41,485 nucleotides of DNA from Kiritimatiellia bacterium (GTDB lineage: Bacteria > Verrucomicrobiota > Kiritimatiellia > SS1-B-03-39 > UBA6053): NCBI GenBank assembly GCA_029936175.1, contig JAPYUI010000006.1:20973-62457 (forward strand). Reading direction: 5' to 3'. The notes beneath the pieces were generated by a model that did no database searches, was not told the origin of the DNA, and saw only the letters and a program-made list of their open reading frames with translations. This document shows positions 1 through 9,587 of this stretch, piece by piece; the first letter of the stretch is position 1, and the number at the start of each line of letters is the position of its first letter. The translations under genes were made by a program, and so were the position numbers.

Positions 1-2399
1 AGTTCGGCGGCGTCCTCACCGATCTCCTCCTGAAGGGCCTGGAGCGCGCTTTGAATGGCCTCGGACAGGGCTTCCTCCGATGCCGAATCGTCCTGCGCCT
101 GCTCGCTCAGCTCGGCAATGGTGTCCTCCAATTCCGAAAGCTCCGTAGCTTCTTCCGCAAGTTCCGAGGCCGTCTCCGCATCCTTCGCCATTTGCTCCGC
201 CAGCGCCTCCTGGTCTTCCCGGAGCAAGTCGCCCAACTCATTGGCCAGGCGCTGCTGATCTTTCTGCCACTCGGCCAGGGCCTTTTCCGCCTCCGGCTCA
301 CTCGCCTGCTCTTCCGCAAGCTCCTGCACCTCTTTGGCCAACTGGAATTCCTCCTTGGCCAAGTCGGTCAACTCAGCCAGTTCTTCCGCTTTCGCAGCCA
401 GCTCTTCCTTTTTCTTCAAGAGTTCCGTTACCCGGTTGATCGCAATCTGATTCTGGAGCTTCATCTCTTCCGCGTACGTCATGCGTTCGCTCTTGATGTC
501 GGTCAATTGCATCAACTCAGCCGCATTCTTTGCCCGGGTCGTATTTTTCTCGGCGATATCCGCCAGCTCGGGTGCCATACTCGCATAGGGCGTCTCCACC
601 ACTTCCTGTGCGAGCTGTTTCAGGCCCGCATCGGCTGCCGACAACTCCTTGTGACCACGCTTCAGGTGATCCCGCATCCAATCGGGCAGGCCATCATTTT
701 CCTTCACCCAGTTCGGCGCATGATGCGAAGATGCCCGCGCTCGGTTCAGGCGCTCAAGAATCTGTCGCAAGGCTTCTTCGACTTGCCGTTTCTGCTCTTC
801 ATTCTCCTGCTCGGCCAGTGATTGCGCGGTGCGGTCTATATCAATGACCAGGGTCCGACTGGTGCCCTCTTGCGGACCGTCAAAGGCGCCCGGAAGATTA
901 TCCCGGATCAAGAGATGTGCCCGCACTTGTCGCACGCCGTCGAGATTCAGCGAGGCGAGATCCAACAGGGCCCGGCCGGACCAGATCGGCTGGCTGCTCC
1001 CCGCCAGGCGCTTGGGCAGAGCCTGCGCCCGGGGAAGTTCTTTTTGCCCATCGAGATCCAGGTGCAGCTCGAGCTCGGTCAAGCCGTAATCTTCCTGCAC
1101 GAAATAGTCTAATGGCAGCAACTCCGTCGGCTGCAGGCGCAAGGTGGTGTCCTCCGGTTTCTGGATGGTAATTTCCGGCACCCGGTCAGCCACCGCGCTG
1201 ATCATACGCTCCTTGCTGCGATTCTCGTAGCCGTACCGGTCTTCCAGCTGGATTTTCCAGGCCGCGTCCATGCCCGGCTTGACCACGACCTGCCATTGGC
1301 CGGCGTTCTGTCCCACCACCCCTTCGCCAACCATGGCCTTCTCCAGTAGCAACGCCGAAAACTTCATCTTCTTGTTATAGGTGGCCCGAAAGGTCAGGTG
1401 GGTTCCCACCGGGGCCGTGATATTCTCTCCCCGGTTTGTTCGCGTGATATCAACCAGGCCGGTGTACCCGGGAAAATCCCATGTAACGGCCAGGGTCTCG
1501 ATCGCCGGCGCTTCGATCACCCGCACGGTATATGCGGCAGACTCCGCCTTCATGCTGCGCACACGGTACGTGAACGATTCGGTAACCGCGGGAAAATAGA
1601 TGCCAAAGACGGTATGATCCGCATCACTTTCTTCACTGCGCGTCATGCGTTCGGTCACCTCATCGGCGCCTTCCCGCTGCATCCGCATTTCTGAACGGCG
1701 TACCCGCGGACGATCGATGCTTACCTGGATGTTCAGTGAGTCCCCTTTAAGCACCACCTGGTCACCCGGCTCGACTTCCAGGATGCCTGCATACATGTTG
1801 CCCAGGTTGGCATAGGGCGCAATCACGCGGGCAAACAGTCGTGGGGAGAGCTGGGGCCAGATGATGAAGGAGAGTATCAACAGGGCCACCAGCGACCCTG
1901 CGGCAATGATGAACGGCTTGGCCTTTCGTCGCGTGAATTCCTCCTCCGGCCGAACCATCACGACATCGGTAATCGCTTCTTTGACCACCATGCGAATGAG
2001 CTGCTCGGACCCTTTCAATTCAGCCGGGTCATCGCTCGCGAGCAACTCCACCGAAGTGCTGATACGCTCCTGAAGCTCGGGGTGCCGCTGCTCAACGAGG
2101 CGAGCGATATCCGCGAGACTTAACTTGCAGGAAAGGGGTGCCAACAGAAAGCGCCAGGCGGAGTAGAGCAACACGCCCAGCACGGAAAGACTGCCCAGGT
2201 ACCCAACCCAGTCGGGCAGAAAAGGTACGGCGGCATACAGCATCATGATCGCGATTACGGTGCCCATGGTCAGCGCCGCTGTAGCAAACCCGCCCTTGAG
2301 GATAATGACCGCCCGCACACGACGAATCAGCGCCTGCAACTTCTCGACAATCGGCGCTGGTAATCGCCGAATACCTTCTTCCGTAAAATTCAAACTCAT
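1..2399 (-). CDS. DUF4175-like membrane/coiled-coil protein, C-terminus cut by window edge
   Basis: Reading the minus strand from the ATG at 2399 gives about 799 codons with no stop before the window edge, so the C-terminus is missing. The N-terminus has two hydrophobic stretches (about residues 30-85) and another near residue 160. Beta-rich extracytoplasmic segments follow, including a WDFPGYTG motif typical of the DUF4175 family. The last 250 or so residues are a long Glu/Ala/Lys/Leu-rich coiled coil. The start codon overlaps the stop of the preceding VWA gene (ATGA), so it is the last visible gene of the MoxR/VWA operon. Proteins of this kind are typical members of such operons in Planctomycetes and Verrucomicrobia, but their molecular role is unknown. 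An envelope scaffold or stress role is inference. Confidence 0.8.
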   Translation of the reverse strand, partial: MSLNFTEEGIRRLPAPIVEKLQALIRRVRAVIILKGGFATAALTMGTVIAIMMLYAAVPFLPDWVGYLGSLSVLGVLLYSAWRFLLAPLSCKLSLADIARLVEQRHPELQERISTSVELLASDDPAELKGSEQLIRMVVKEAITDVVMVRPEEEFTRRKAKPFIIAAGSLVALLILSFIIWPQLSPRLFARVIAPYANLGNMYAGILEVEPGDQVVLKGDSLNIQVSIDRPRVRRSEMRMQREGADEVTERMTRSEESDADHTVFGIYFPAVTESFTYRVRSMKAESAAYTVRVIEAPAIETLAVTWDFPGYTGLVDITRTNRGENITAPVGTHLTFRATYNKKMKFSALLLEKAMVGEGVVGQNAGQWQVVVKPGMDAAWKIQLEDRYGYENRSKERMISAVADRVPEITIQKPEDTTLRLQPTELLPLDYFVQEDYGLTELELHLDLDGQKELPRAQALPKRLAGSSQPIWSGRALLDLASLNLDGVRQVRAHLLIRDNLPGAFDGPQEGTSRTLVIDIDRTAQSLAEQENEEQKRQVEEALRQILERLNRARASSHHAPNWVKENDGLPDWMRDHLKRGHKELSAADAGLKQLAQEVVETPYASMAPELADIAEKNTTRAKNAAELMQLTDIKSERMTYAEEMKLQNQIAINRVTELLKKKEELAAKAEELAELTDLAKEEFQLAKEVQELAEEQASEPEAEKALAEWQKDQQRLANELGDLLREDQEALAEQMAKDAETASELAEEATELSELEDTIAELSEQAQDDSASEEALSEAIQSALQALQEEIGEDAAE

Positions 2400-5300
2400 G
2401 CCAGACCGCCTTTCTTGCGTAAAACCCACTCGGTGGTCACCAGGCCGATGAACACCAGGAACAGGGGCCATGAATGCCAAAGCGGCGTTTCACGCTTTTC
2501 TTTCACGACTTCTTTCGTTTCACCAAACAGGTCAACCAGCGCAACTGCGTTTCCGGGAAAAGCTACCGCACCGCCGGTCAGGCTCGCCATGCGGGCCGGA
2601 ATTTCACGACTGGCCGTCAACTCGGCCAACTCGATCGGATTCTTCGTGGTCACAATTCGCAATTGGGTCTCAATCCTCTTCAAATTGTCTTTCGCGAGCA
2701 GCTTGCCCGCCTTCTTGCCCTTCAACTCGAGCCGATAACGACCCGGTTCGTCGATCGGGTTCAGCAGGCCTTCATAGAGGCCATTGGAGTCCTCGAGATA
2801 GTCCAGGCGCTTGGAAAGCACTTCCCGATCGTCCTTGTACAAGGTTACGATAATTTTATCGTCAAGTACAGGCCGTGATTTCTCGTCGATGACCTTGGCG
2901 GTCACTTTGATCGGATCGTGCGGCGTGTAGGAGAGCTGATCGGAGCCTAAACGAACCAAATCCGTCCCGGAACGCAGGTTTACCCCGGTACCCCAGCGCA
3001 GCACCTGCCCCCACAAGCGATGATGATAGGTATCCCCGACCCGATAGCGCAGGCGCCAGGTCCGATCCGTACAGAACATCGCCACCTTGCCCATCTCGTA
3101 CTTCTGGATCACCACCAAGGGGTTTTCCCGCTCGTATTGCTTGCGGCTGGCGAGCTGCTCGATCGCCTGCTCCACCGATTGCGCGTCTTCGATCCGGGTC
3201 AGGGCCCGGTCCTCGTCCACCAGGAGTGGTTTGGCATAGGCAAGGACGGTTGCGCCTTCCTTGGTGCTCTCCACTTCATGCCGCCACATGATCGGGGGAA
3301 TGCCGCCCCAGATCCGCGCATTGAGCGCACGGCTGGACGCCTGCTGCAGGATTACGTGATTCCGCCCTTCGCTGGTCGCCACAATCCGGAATGCCTCTTC
3401 CGGACTACCGTACTGGGTGCCGTTCGAACGTTGATAATTGATCGGACACATGTCAGCGAAGGCTTCCCCGCTATATGCATGCGGCATGAAGCGTGGTCCG
3501 GCGATGAGCACGAGCATGGCGCCGCGCCGTGACACGCAATACTCGATATGTTCCCATTGCTCATTGGTGAAGTAATTTGGATTGATGTCGCCCAGGATAA
3601 TCGCATCAAACTTAAGCCATTCCTCCAGGCTCTCCGGCAGGGCGGTCGCCTCGGCATCACCAAACTTTCTCCCGGCCGAAGCGGCAATGCGCGAACGTCG
3701 CCCCGCCCCCTCAATGGTATCGGGTTCCGTCAGGACAAACTGCAGGTGGACGGATTTATCGCGACCGTAAAACAAGTTTCGCAGGTAACGGAATTCCCAT
3801 CGGGGCGTTCCGTCGACGATGAGTACGTTTGTCCGGTCGTCGGTAACCGCCGTTTCAAAATCCCATTGGTTGTTACTGTGATACAATTCGCCATCGAGAT
3901 CTTCAATCCGGAGGCTGTACTTGAAGATGCCCTTCTCCTCGGGTGCGTGCCGAAAGCGCTGGGTGAAGCGGTAGTTCTCCTCCGGAATCCGTAGATCCAC
4001 CTCGTCGACGACTTCGCCACCGTAAAGCAGGCTCACCCGCGCACTTTCGCCGCGCATGCCATCAAACTTCAGGTCGGCCTTGATCACAATTTTGTCACCG
4101 AGATAAATCGACTCGGGTGCCGCCACCAGAAGCACCGAGGCATCCTTGGGTCCCTGACGGCTGCCGATCACCACCGAGCAGATCGGGGCATCCTGGACGC
4201 CGAGGGTCCTCGCCGCATCCTCCACCGCCTTGTGCGCGTTATGTCGGCCATCGGAAAGGACGAGTACGCCGGCGAGATTTTCACTGGGGACGGTTTTCAA
4301 CGCGTATTCGAGCGCACTCGCGATATCCGTCAATTGGCGAAAGGCTTTCCCCGGGTCGCTTTCCGTCGTCGCCTCAACGGCGGCATCCTGACCGGCCCCT
4401 TGATTGATCACGCTAGCAGGAGCGGAGTCAACATATCCGACGATATCCACGTCCACGGGATTGTGGGCGAAACGAACCAGGCGAAGGTTATATTTTTCAC
4501 CCAGCAAGCGCAACAACCCCGGAATCTCCTCCCCTTGACCAACCAGCAGGCGGTGAGCGATGGCGGCGCGGGTCTGCTCGGCCATGCCGTCGATGGCCCG
4601 ACGGTCCGCAGCGCTCAGCGCCCGGTAAAACACCGCATCGGTTTCGGAAATAGCCCGGGGCAGACGCTGCAGCAGGCTGCCCAGCTCGGTACTGATATCC
4701 GTCAAACTGCTTACAACGGTCGCATAATCCTGCACGGAACCTTCAGACCGCTTCGGCTCGATGAGCGCTTGCACACGATCTCGCTTTTCATTCATTTTCT
4801 CGCGAAGTCCCTGCTCGAAATCGCGGAGCAGATCCCGCGTGGGACCCTGGAAGTGATTCTCGCCCTTTCGCGTCTCCGCCAGATACTCAAGCGCACGCCC
4901 AGCGCCCTCGGAAAGGACGGTGACCAGTTCACCCAATGCCGCTCCTCGCTTGGTGAGCTGGTGCACTTTGGACTCATCCCCGGCGGCCGACGGCAAGGCC
5001 AGGGCTTCGACCTGGCGTTTTACTTCTCCGAGCATGGTAGAGGCCTCCTGGTGGAGACCCTGCAGAGGGTAACGCTGACGTGCACCGGGCACGTCAAAGA
5101 GGTGGGCAATTTCGAGCTTTTCGGAAATCGAGAGTCGCTTGTCAGTCAACTGCATGGATTCCGAATCATCGACCAGCACGACCACGTCACGGTCAATCGT
5201 CCGGTCTCCTTCGCGCGAGAACACCGGCTGCACCAACATCACAGCTAGGATAAAAACGGCCGCACCCCGAAGCCAGGCAAGCGCACGGCCCAGGCGTGGC

Positions 5301-5620
5301 GAAACGATGGAGCGTTCCCATTGGTAAAGCGCGAGTACACCCTCGATCGAAACGGCAGCAACCAGGGAAACAAACCATAACGACCAGTTCGTTTCGAGTA
5401 CGAGTAAGCGGCCGATGAACTGCCAGATGCCCCACATGGCGACGGTCCCCACGACGATACGGGCGCACAGATAGGCCCAACGAGAAACGCCATTCGGCAT
5501 CCGGTCTTTCAGGCGATGGGCAAAAAACCAGGCCGTAACCAGAACGGCCATCATCAGCAGGACGATAAAGGTCGGCACGTTAGCCGAGAGGAGATCGGTA
5601 CGTCCAAGATCCTTATCCAT
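2396..5620 (-). CDS. Large membrane VWA-domain protein with glutamine-amidotransferase-like domain
   Basis: This 1074-residue protein has three or four N-terminal membrane segments (about residues 15-125). A von Willebrand factor A domain follows with a MIDAS-like DDSESM motif near residue 147, interrupted by a helical insertion (about 160-400). The second half of the VWA domain carries VLSDGRHN. A beta-sandwich region comes next, then a class I glutamine-amidotransferase-like fold starting at VLIVDGTPRWEF (about residue 600). A final membrane helix lies just before the C-terminus. The start overlaps the preceding gene by 8 bases (ATGGATAA) and the end overlaps the DUF4175-like gene, which points to translational coupling. 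The architecture fits the large VWA proteins of MoxR/Bat operons. It probably presents a metal-dependent protein-binding domain outside the membrane; the partner is unknown. Confidence 0.85.
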   Translation of the reverse strand: MDKDLGRTDLLSANVPTFIVLLMMAVLVTAWFFAHRLKDRMPNGVSRWAYLCARIVVGTVAMWGIWQFIGRLLVLETNWSLWFVSLVAAVSIEGVLALYQWERSIVSPRLGRALAWLRGAAVFILAVMLVQPVFSREGDRTIDRDVVVLVDDSESMQLTDKRLSISEKLEIAHLFDVPGARQRYPLQGLHQEASTMLGEVKRQVEALALPSAAGDESKVHQLTKRGAALGELVTVLSEGAGRALEYLAETRKGENHFQGPTRDLLRDFEQGLREKMNEKRDRVQALIEPKRSEGSVQDYATVVSSLTDISTELGSLLQRLPRAISETDAVFYRALSAADRRAIDGMAEQTRAAIAHRLLVGQGEEIPGLLRLLGEKYNLRLVRFAHNPVDVDIVGYVDSAPASVINQGAGQDAAVEATTESDPGKAFRQLTDIASALEYALKTVPSENLAGVLVLSDGRHNAHKAVEDAARTLGVQDAPICSVVIGSRQGPKDASVLLVAAPESIYLGDKIVIKADLKFDGMRGESARVSLLYGGEVVDEVDLRIPEENYRFTQRFRHAPEEKGIFKYSLRIEDLDGELYHSNNQWDFETAVTDDRTNVLIVDGTPRWEFRYLRNLFYGRDKSVHLQFVLTEPDTIEGAGRRSRIAASAGRKFGDAEATALPESLEEWLKFDAIILGDINPNYFTNEQWEHIEYCVSRRGAMLVLIAGPRFMPHAYSGEAFADMCPINYQRSNGTQYGSPEEAFRIVATSEGRNHVILQQASSRALNARIWGGIPPIMWRHEVESTKEGATVLAYAKPLLVDEDRALTRIEDAQSVEQAIEQLASRKQYERENPLVVIQKYEMGKVAMFCTDRTWRLRYRVGDTYHHRLWGQVLRWGTGVNLRSGTDLVRLGSDQLSYTPHDPIKVTAKVIDEKSRPVLDDKIIVTLYKDDREVLSKRLDYLEDSNGLYEGLLNPIDEPGRYRLELKGKKAGKLLAKDNLKRIETQLRIVTTKNPIELAELTASREIPARMASLTGGAVAFPGNAVALVDLFGETKEVVKEKRETPLWHSWPLFLVFIGLVTTEWVLRKKGGLA

Positions 5621-8543
5621 GGCCCCTCATCTTTCCCAGGGCATCCTGGAATTCCTTCCCCGGTTGCATCATGCCTTCAAAATCGACGACCTCCTCGATA
5701 CCGGTGCGGCGTTGAACCGCGATCCAGCGCGAAAGCGCAATTTCGCCGAGCAAGAGCGCGAGGGCAGCCAGTGCCAGGTATTTCCACAATTCTTCACCAA
5801 ATGACTTTCCCATCAGGATGCCGGATACCTGCTCGCGCGATTCGGGCAGGAGCAGGTCGACATACCGCCTCATAAAGGCGACATCATCGGGCAAGAGGGT
5901 GGCCAGGCGGCTCTCGCGGGTGTCGGATTTTACCGTGAAAGGAATCGCCCCGTCCCGATCGAGCATCGGCTCAAAATCGCGGCGGCTCTTGTCGGGAATC
6001 ATCAGCATGTACAGGCCGGTCTCCACCTTGCCCTCCACCTTGGCCAACAGTCCCTCCGGACCGCGGTACAAGGCCGCCTCGCGCCGGTTCCCGGAGGGAT
6101 CCACCGCCTGGAGATCCATGGTTTTTTCCAGGCCGGCCAGGCTGCCCCGTTGCACGAACAACTGGCTCTCGGGCACGATCTCCAAGCCCTGGTGGGGGCT
6201 CTTCCAATGCAATTTGGTATAGGGACCATTCCCCTGGAGGTTGGCCTCGGCACGGAAATCATACAACTGGTTGGCATTGAGCACGATGGAGCCCTTTCCT
6301 CGCCGCTTGATGACGGACTGGCTGTCGATCCAGAGGTCGAATGAACCGGACGTGTCCACGGAGAATTCATATTCCTCCGAGTAGCGCGGCAGCAGGGAGC
6401 CGGACCACCGCACGGAATAGCTGCGACTGGTCACTTTCGGATGCCGGTAGCTGAGATGAAACTCGATCATCTTGTCGACATCACTGTAGAGGAGCTCGCG
6501 GCAGCGCGTTTTATTGTAAACCTCAACCTGAAGGCCGTTGCGGCCGCCTTTTCCCTCTCCCGACTCCCCCGAGCCCAGCTTGAGGGCAAGTTCCCAACCG
6601 GGCTCAAGGTTGAGTTGAACACCCGTCGGGTTGGCCAGGTAATACACCAACTCGTGCACGAGCGGGACAAAACACTGGCGTGTAGCCAGGCTGCTCCCGT
6701 TAATGTCCAGTGAACAGGCGAGCAGCAGGACGTTCCCTCCGCCAAATTTTCGCGAAACGATGAAGGGGTCGCCATTGTTCAGATTGCCGCCGACAGTCAC
6801 GAGATCATCGACGCCTTCGTCCGGCTGTAATTGCCAATAGGTGTACAGGCTGGTCGTGGCGATATCACTCCTCTCCGCGTTGGCGACCAGGCGGAGAGCA
6901 TGGTGGTTAAAGGTCCCGGGAGCGGGCTTGACATCATCTTCCGAAGGCTGAATCACAACCTGCCGGCCCAAGCGAGCAGGCACGAGCGGGGTGGTGTCCT
7001 CGGTCAGCCACTGGTCATAAAACTCTGGCAGGACCCTCCGCCCGGGAGCAATCATCAAGCCCCCACCCTTCTTGACGAAGGTGGAAATCTCCTTGGCCGT
7101 CTGCTGGGGCAATCGCGGGACATCGGCAAGAATAATCGCGTGATACGCAAACAAGTTGTCGACCGACTTGATATCCGTTGCGGAAACAACGTCCGGCTCG
7201 ACGAGAAATTCCTGGCTGTGCGAAGCCTGCGTTTTGATCCGGGCCTCCGTAGCCGATCCCGGTGCGAGCGCGAGCGCGGTGAATGCCGAGGCGCGCTCGA
7301 TGAAGCGATCGGAGGGATTACCATCAACAATGAGAACCTTCAGGGAGCCGAGCACGTTCACCGCGGTCTCGTAGGCATTATCCTGCATGAGCTCGTCCGT
7401 CACCTTGACTTCCGAGGAGATGACATGGGATCCCGCCTTTCGAAACTGGTAGCTGAAGCGCACGGTTTCGCTAGCGCCAGGCACCAGCTGGCCAATGGTA
7501 TTATCGACCAGGGTCTCACCCGCCACTTTCACCTCGATCTCCGAAGGGGTGACCGCCTCGGTACCGGTGTTTTCCACGGTGACATTAATGGTCACCGGGC
7601 GGTCGATGCCGACCACGTCCCGCGAAAAAGCCACCTCGGCGATAGAGATGTTTCGGAACTGCGTGGGCAAGGCGAGGTTCCGCACGATAAGCTTCGGGCG
7701 GACGGGCAGGTTGTCGAAGGCCTCGCTCAGAAAAGACCAGCGGGAAGGGCTCTCTGTTTCCCAGCCCAACTGCTGCCCGTCGGAGATCACGACGATCTGC
7801 TTGTTGGCGTTAAAGCCCTGGGTCAGGCCGAGGGCGGCCAGGGTCAGTGTGTCATAAGCCTGCATCGCCCCCCTGGTGGGCTCCAACCCGTCGAGCACCT
7901 GGTAGAGGTCGGGTCGACTGGTGATGGGCTGGTCGGTCTGCGCCTGGGGACTCGGGCCACCGAGAATGATGCTGTACGCCGTTCCGCGATGACTGTTTTC
8001 AATGATCTCGCGGGCTTCCTGCTTCGCCCGGTCAAAATTAGAAATGCCATCAACCTCCAGGGTCATGGAGCTTGATCCATCAATGACCAGGGCCACATCC
8101 TGGTGGCCATGGCTGCCGAAGCGCTTCAGGTCGAGGTATTTTTCAACCAGGATGAGCAAGCAACACAACAGGAGCACCATGAAGGACCCGCCCATGAGGA
8201 TCCACCGCCATTTCGGAAAATTCCACATGGTGAAGGAAACGCCGAAGGCCGCAACGGAGATAAGCAACAAGGGCAGGACGACCAACCAGGGAATGGTGGA
8301 GGTTGCAGGAACAAAGGGACGCATGACGGCAAGGGCCATCAAGCCGAAGAGGAGGCAGCGGCAGGCCATGAGCAGGGCCTCCTCCAGCTGGATACGCCGA
8401 CTGCGGGTCGCAAGGGACTCGAGCAGAAAGCGCATCGCACCCCAGTCGATATCCTTGGCCGACTTGCGATTGAGCAAGTGGATGATGATCGGGATGGCGA
8501 TCGCCCCCAGGCCCAAAGCCAGTCCTATGTTCAAGAAGAGCAT
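5613..8543 (-). CDS. BatA-type VWA membrane protein with an inserted PA14 domain
   Basis: This 976-residue protein begins with a BatA/aerotolerance-regulator N-terminal domain: a hydrophobic first helix followed by IPIIIHLLNRKSAKDIDWGA. More membrane helices reach residue 130. A VWA domain with the MIDAS motif DGSSSM follows at about residue 154. Next come a CARDB-like beta-sandwich (about 300-395) and an amidotransferase-like domain starting VLIVDGNPSDRF (about 400-520). Residues about 672-790 match a PA14 domain (SYSVRWSGSLLP, a central DLWIDS, and a final TKLHWKSP), a carbohydrate-binding or adhesive beta-barrel not usual in BatA proteins. A membrane helix closes the C-terminus. The next gene overlaps by 8 bases; the DUF58 gene ends 56 bases upstream. 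The PA14 domain suggests the extracytoplasmic part touches glycans, which is inference. Confidence 0.85.
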   Translation of the reverse strand: MLFLNIGLALGLGAIAIPIIIHLLNRKSAKDIDWGAMRFLLESLATRSRRIQLEEALLMACRCLLFGLMALAVMRPFVPATSTIPWLVVLPLLLISVAAFGVSFTMWNFPKWRWILMGGSFMVLLLCCLLILVEKYLDLKRFGSHGHQDVALVIDGSSSMTLEVDGISNFDRAKQEAREIIENSHRGTAYSIILGGPSPQAQTDQPITSRPDLYQVLDGLEPTRGAMQAYDTLTLAALGLTQGFNANKQIVVISDGQQLGWETESPSRWSFLSEAFDNLPVRPKLIVRNLALPTQFRNISIAEVAFSRDVVGIDRPVTINVTVENTGTEAVTPSEIEVKVAGETLVDNTIGQLVPGASETVRFSYQFRKAGSHVISSEVKVTDELMQDNAYETAVNVLGSLKVLIVDGNPSDRFIERASAFTALALAPGSATEARIKTQASHSQEFLVEPDVVSATDIKSVDNLFAYHAIILADVPRLPQQTAKEISTFVKKGGGLMIAPGRRVLPEFYDQWLTEDTTPLVPARLGRQVVIQPSEDDVKPAPGTFNHHALRLVANAERSDIATTSLYTYWQLQPDEGVDDLVTVGGNLNNGDPFIVSRKFGGGNVLLLACSLDINGSSLATRQCFVPLVHELVYYLANPTGVQLNLEPGWELALKLGSGESGEGKGGRNGLQVEVYNKTRCRELLYSDVDKMIEFHLSYRHPKVTSRSYSVRWSGSLLPRYSEEYEFSVDTSGSFDLWIDSQSVIKRRGKGSIVLNANQLYDFRAEANLQGNGPYTKLHWKSPHQGLEIVPESQLFVQRGSLAGLEKTMDLQAVDPSGNRREAALYRGPEGLLAKVEGKVETGLYMLMIPDKSRRDFEPMLDRDGAIPFTVKSDTRESRLATLLPDDVAFMRRYVDLLLPESREQVSGILMGKSFGEELWKYLALAALALLLGEIALSRWIAVQRRTGIEEVVDFEGMMQPGKEFQDALGKMRGHG

Positions 8544-8599
8544 GCGTTATTCAAGGCCCGTCAAAGATCCGGGCAACCGCAGGATCAACAGGCACCCCT

Positions 8600-9538
8600 T
8601 CATCGATTATGCCTTCTGCGAGCGATGTAGGTCGCGAGCGCTTTCTCAAACGGTTCCTTGGTGGTCATCGGGACGTAATCCGCCTGCATCTGGCCGCAGC
8701 TGCGCTCCAGGCCGGCGACAAAGGCACGCACCCTGTCCAGGTAGTAGGCCTTGATGGATTTGGGGTCGATCTGCATGCGCTGGCCGTTCACTTCCAGGTC
8801 CTTGAAGGTGTTAAACTTGCTGAATGGAAAGGTGAGTTCCTCCTCGGCCATAATGTGATAGAGGATAACCTCGTGTCCGCGAAAGGCAAAGTGGTACAGT
8901 GCCTCGTTCACCGCGTCGGGGTCGTCGAACATGTCGCTGATGAGGCAAACCAGGCCCCGGCGCGGAATTCGTTCGGCAACCTCGTGCAAGACCTCTGCCA
9001 CGTTCGTGTCCTCGCCCGCCTCGGTCCGATGCAACTGGTCGAGGATACGTCGCACCTGGGATGGGCGGCTGCGCGCCGGGAGATACGAACGCACACGATC
9101 ATCAAAGGTCACCAGGCCGGCCGCGTCCTGCTGGCGGATCGCCAGGTACGAGAGGGCTGCGGCAAGGTACTGGCCGTACGCAAACTTGGTCACCGCCTGC
9201 TGCTCCACCTTGGCGCTCAGGTCCCCGCGGTAGTTCATCGAGCCGGAACAGTCGAGCAGAATGGTACAACGAAGGTTGGTCTCCTCGATGTACTGCTTGA
9301 TGTAATAGCGATCCTTCTTGCCATAGACCTTCCAGTCCAGGTTTCGAATATCATCACCCGGGGTATACTGCCGGTGCTCGGAGAACTCCACCGAGAAGCC
9401 CTTCTTGGGGCTCGAATGGCGACCGGTGATATTCCCATCCATCTTCTGGCGGGCGAGCATTTCCAGGCGGTCGATCGTCGCGGTTGTCTCCGGAGGGAGC
9501 AAACGCATGTATTCAACCTCTTTGAGGGAGCGCGGCAT
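8600..9538 (-). CDS. DUF58 domain protein
   Basis: This protein of about 312 residues is of the DUF58 family, which sits beside MoxR ATPases in most bacteria. The conserved signature SVEFSEHRQYTPGDDIRNLD with WKVYGKKDRYYIKQY is present, followed by a VWA-like LLDCSGSMNY segment with a MIDAS-type DxSxS. No membrane helix is visible, so it is probably cytoplasmic. I chose the ATG at 9538; an ATG at 9508, preceded by AGAGG, is a good alternative and would remove ten N-terminal residues. It lies 49 bases after the MoxR gene. DUF58 proteins are thought to act with MoxR as a chaperone or metal-insertion module, but the client of this system is not evident. Confidence 0.88.
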   Translation of the reverse strand: MPRSLKEVEYMRLLPPETTATIDRLEMLARQKMDGNITGRHSSPKKGFSVEFSEHRQYTPGDDIRNLDWKVYGKKDRYYIKQYIEETNLRCTILLDCSGSMNYRGDLSAKVEQQAVTKFAYGQYLAAALSYLAIRQQDAAGLVTFDDRVRSYLPARSRPSQVRRILDQLHRTEAGEDTNVAEVLHEVAERIPRRGLVCLISDMFDDPDAVNEALYHFAFRGHEVILYHIMAEEELTFPFSKFNTFKDLEVNGQRMQIDPKSIKAYYLDRVRAFVAGLERSCGQMQADYVPMTTKEPFEKALATYIARRRHNR

Positions 9539-9587
9539 CAGCAACTCTTGATCTCAATCATCATCTTGCGCCCACCCGGCCACATCA

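Noticed and set aside
6831-8075. A 414-codon plus-strand frame opposite the BatA-type gene
   Set aside because: It is antisense to a gene with clear BatA and VWA domains, and its own translation has no recognisable domain.
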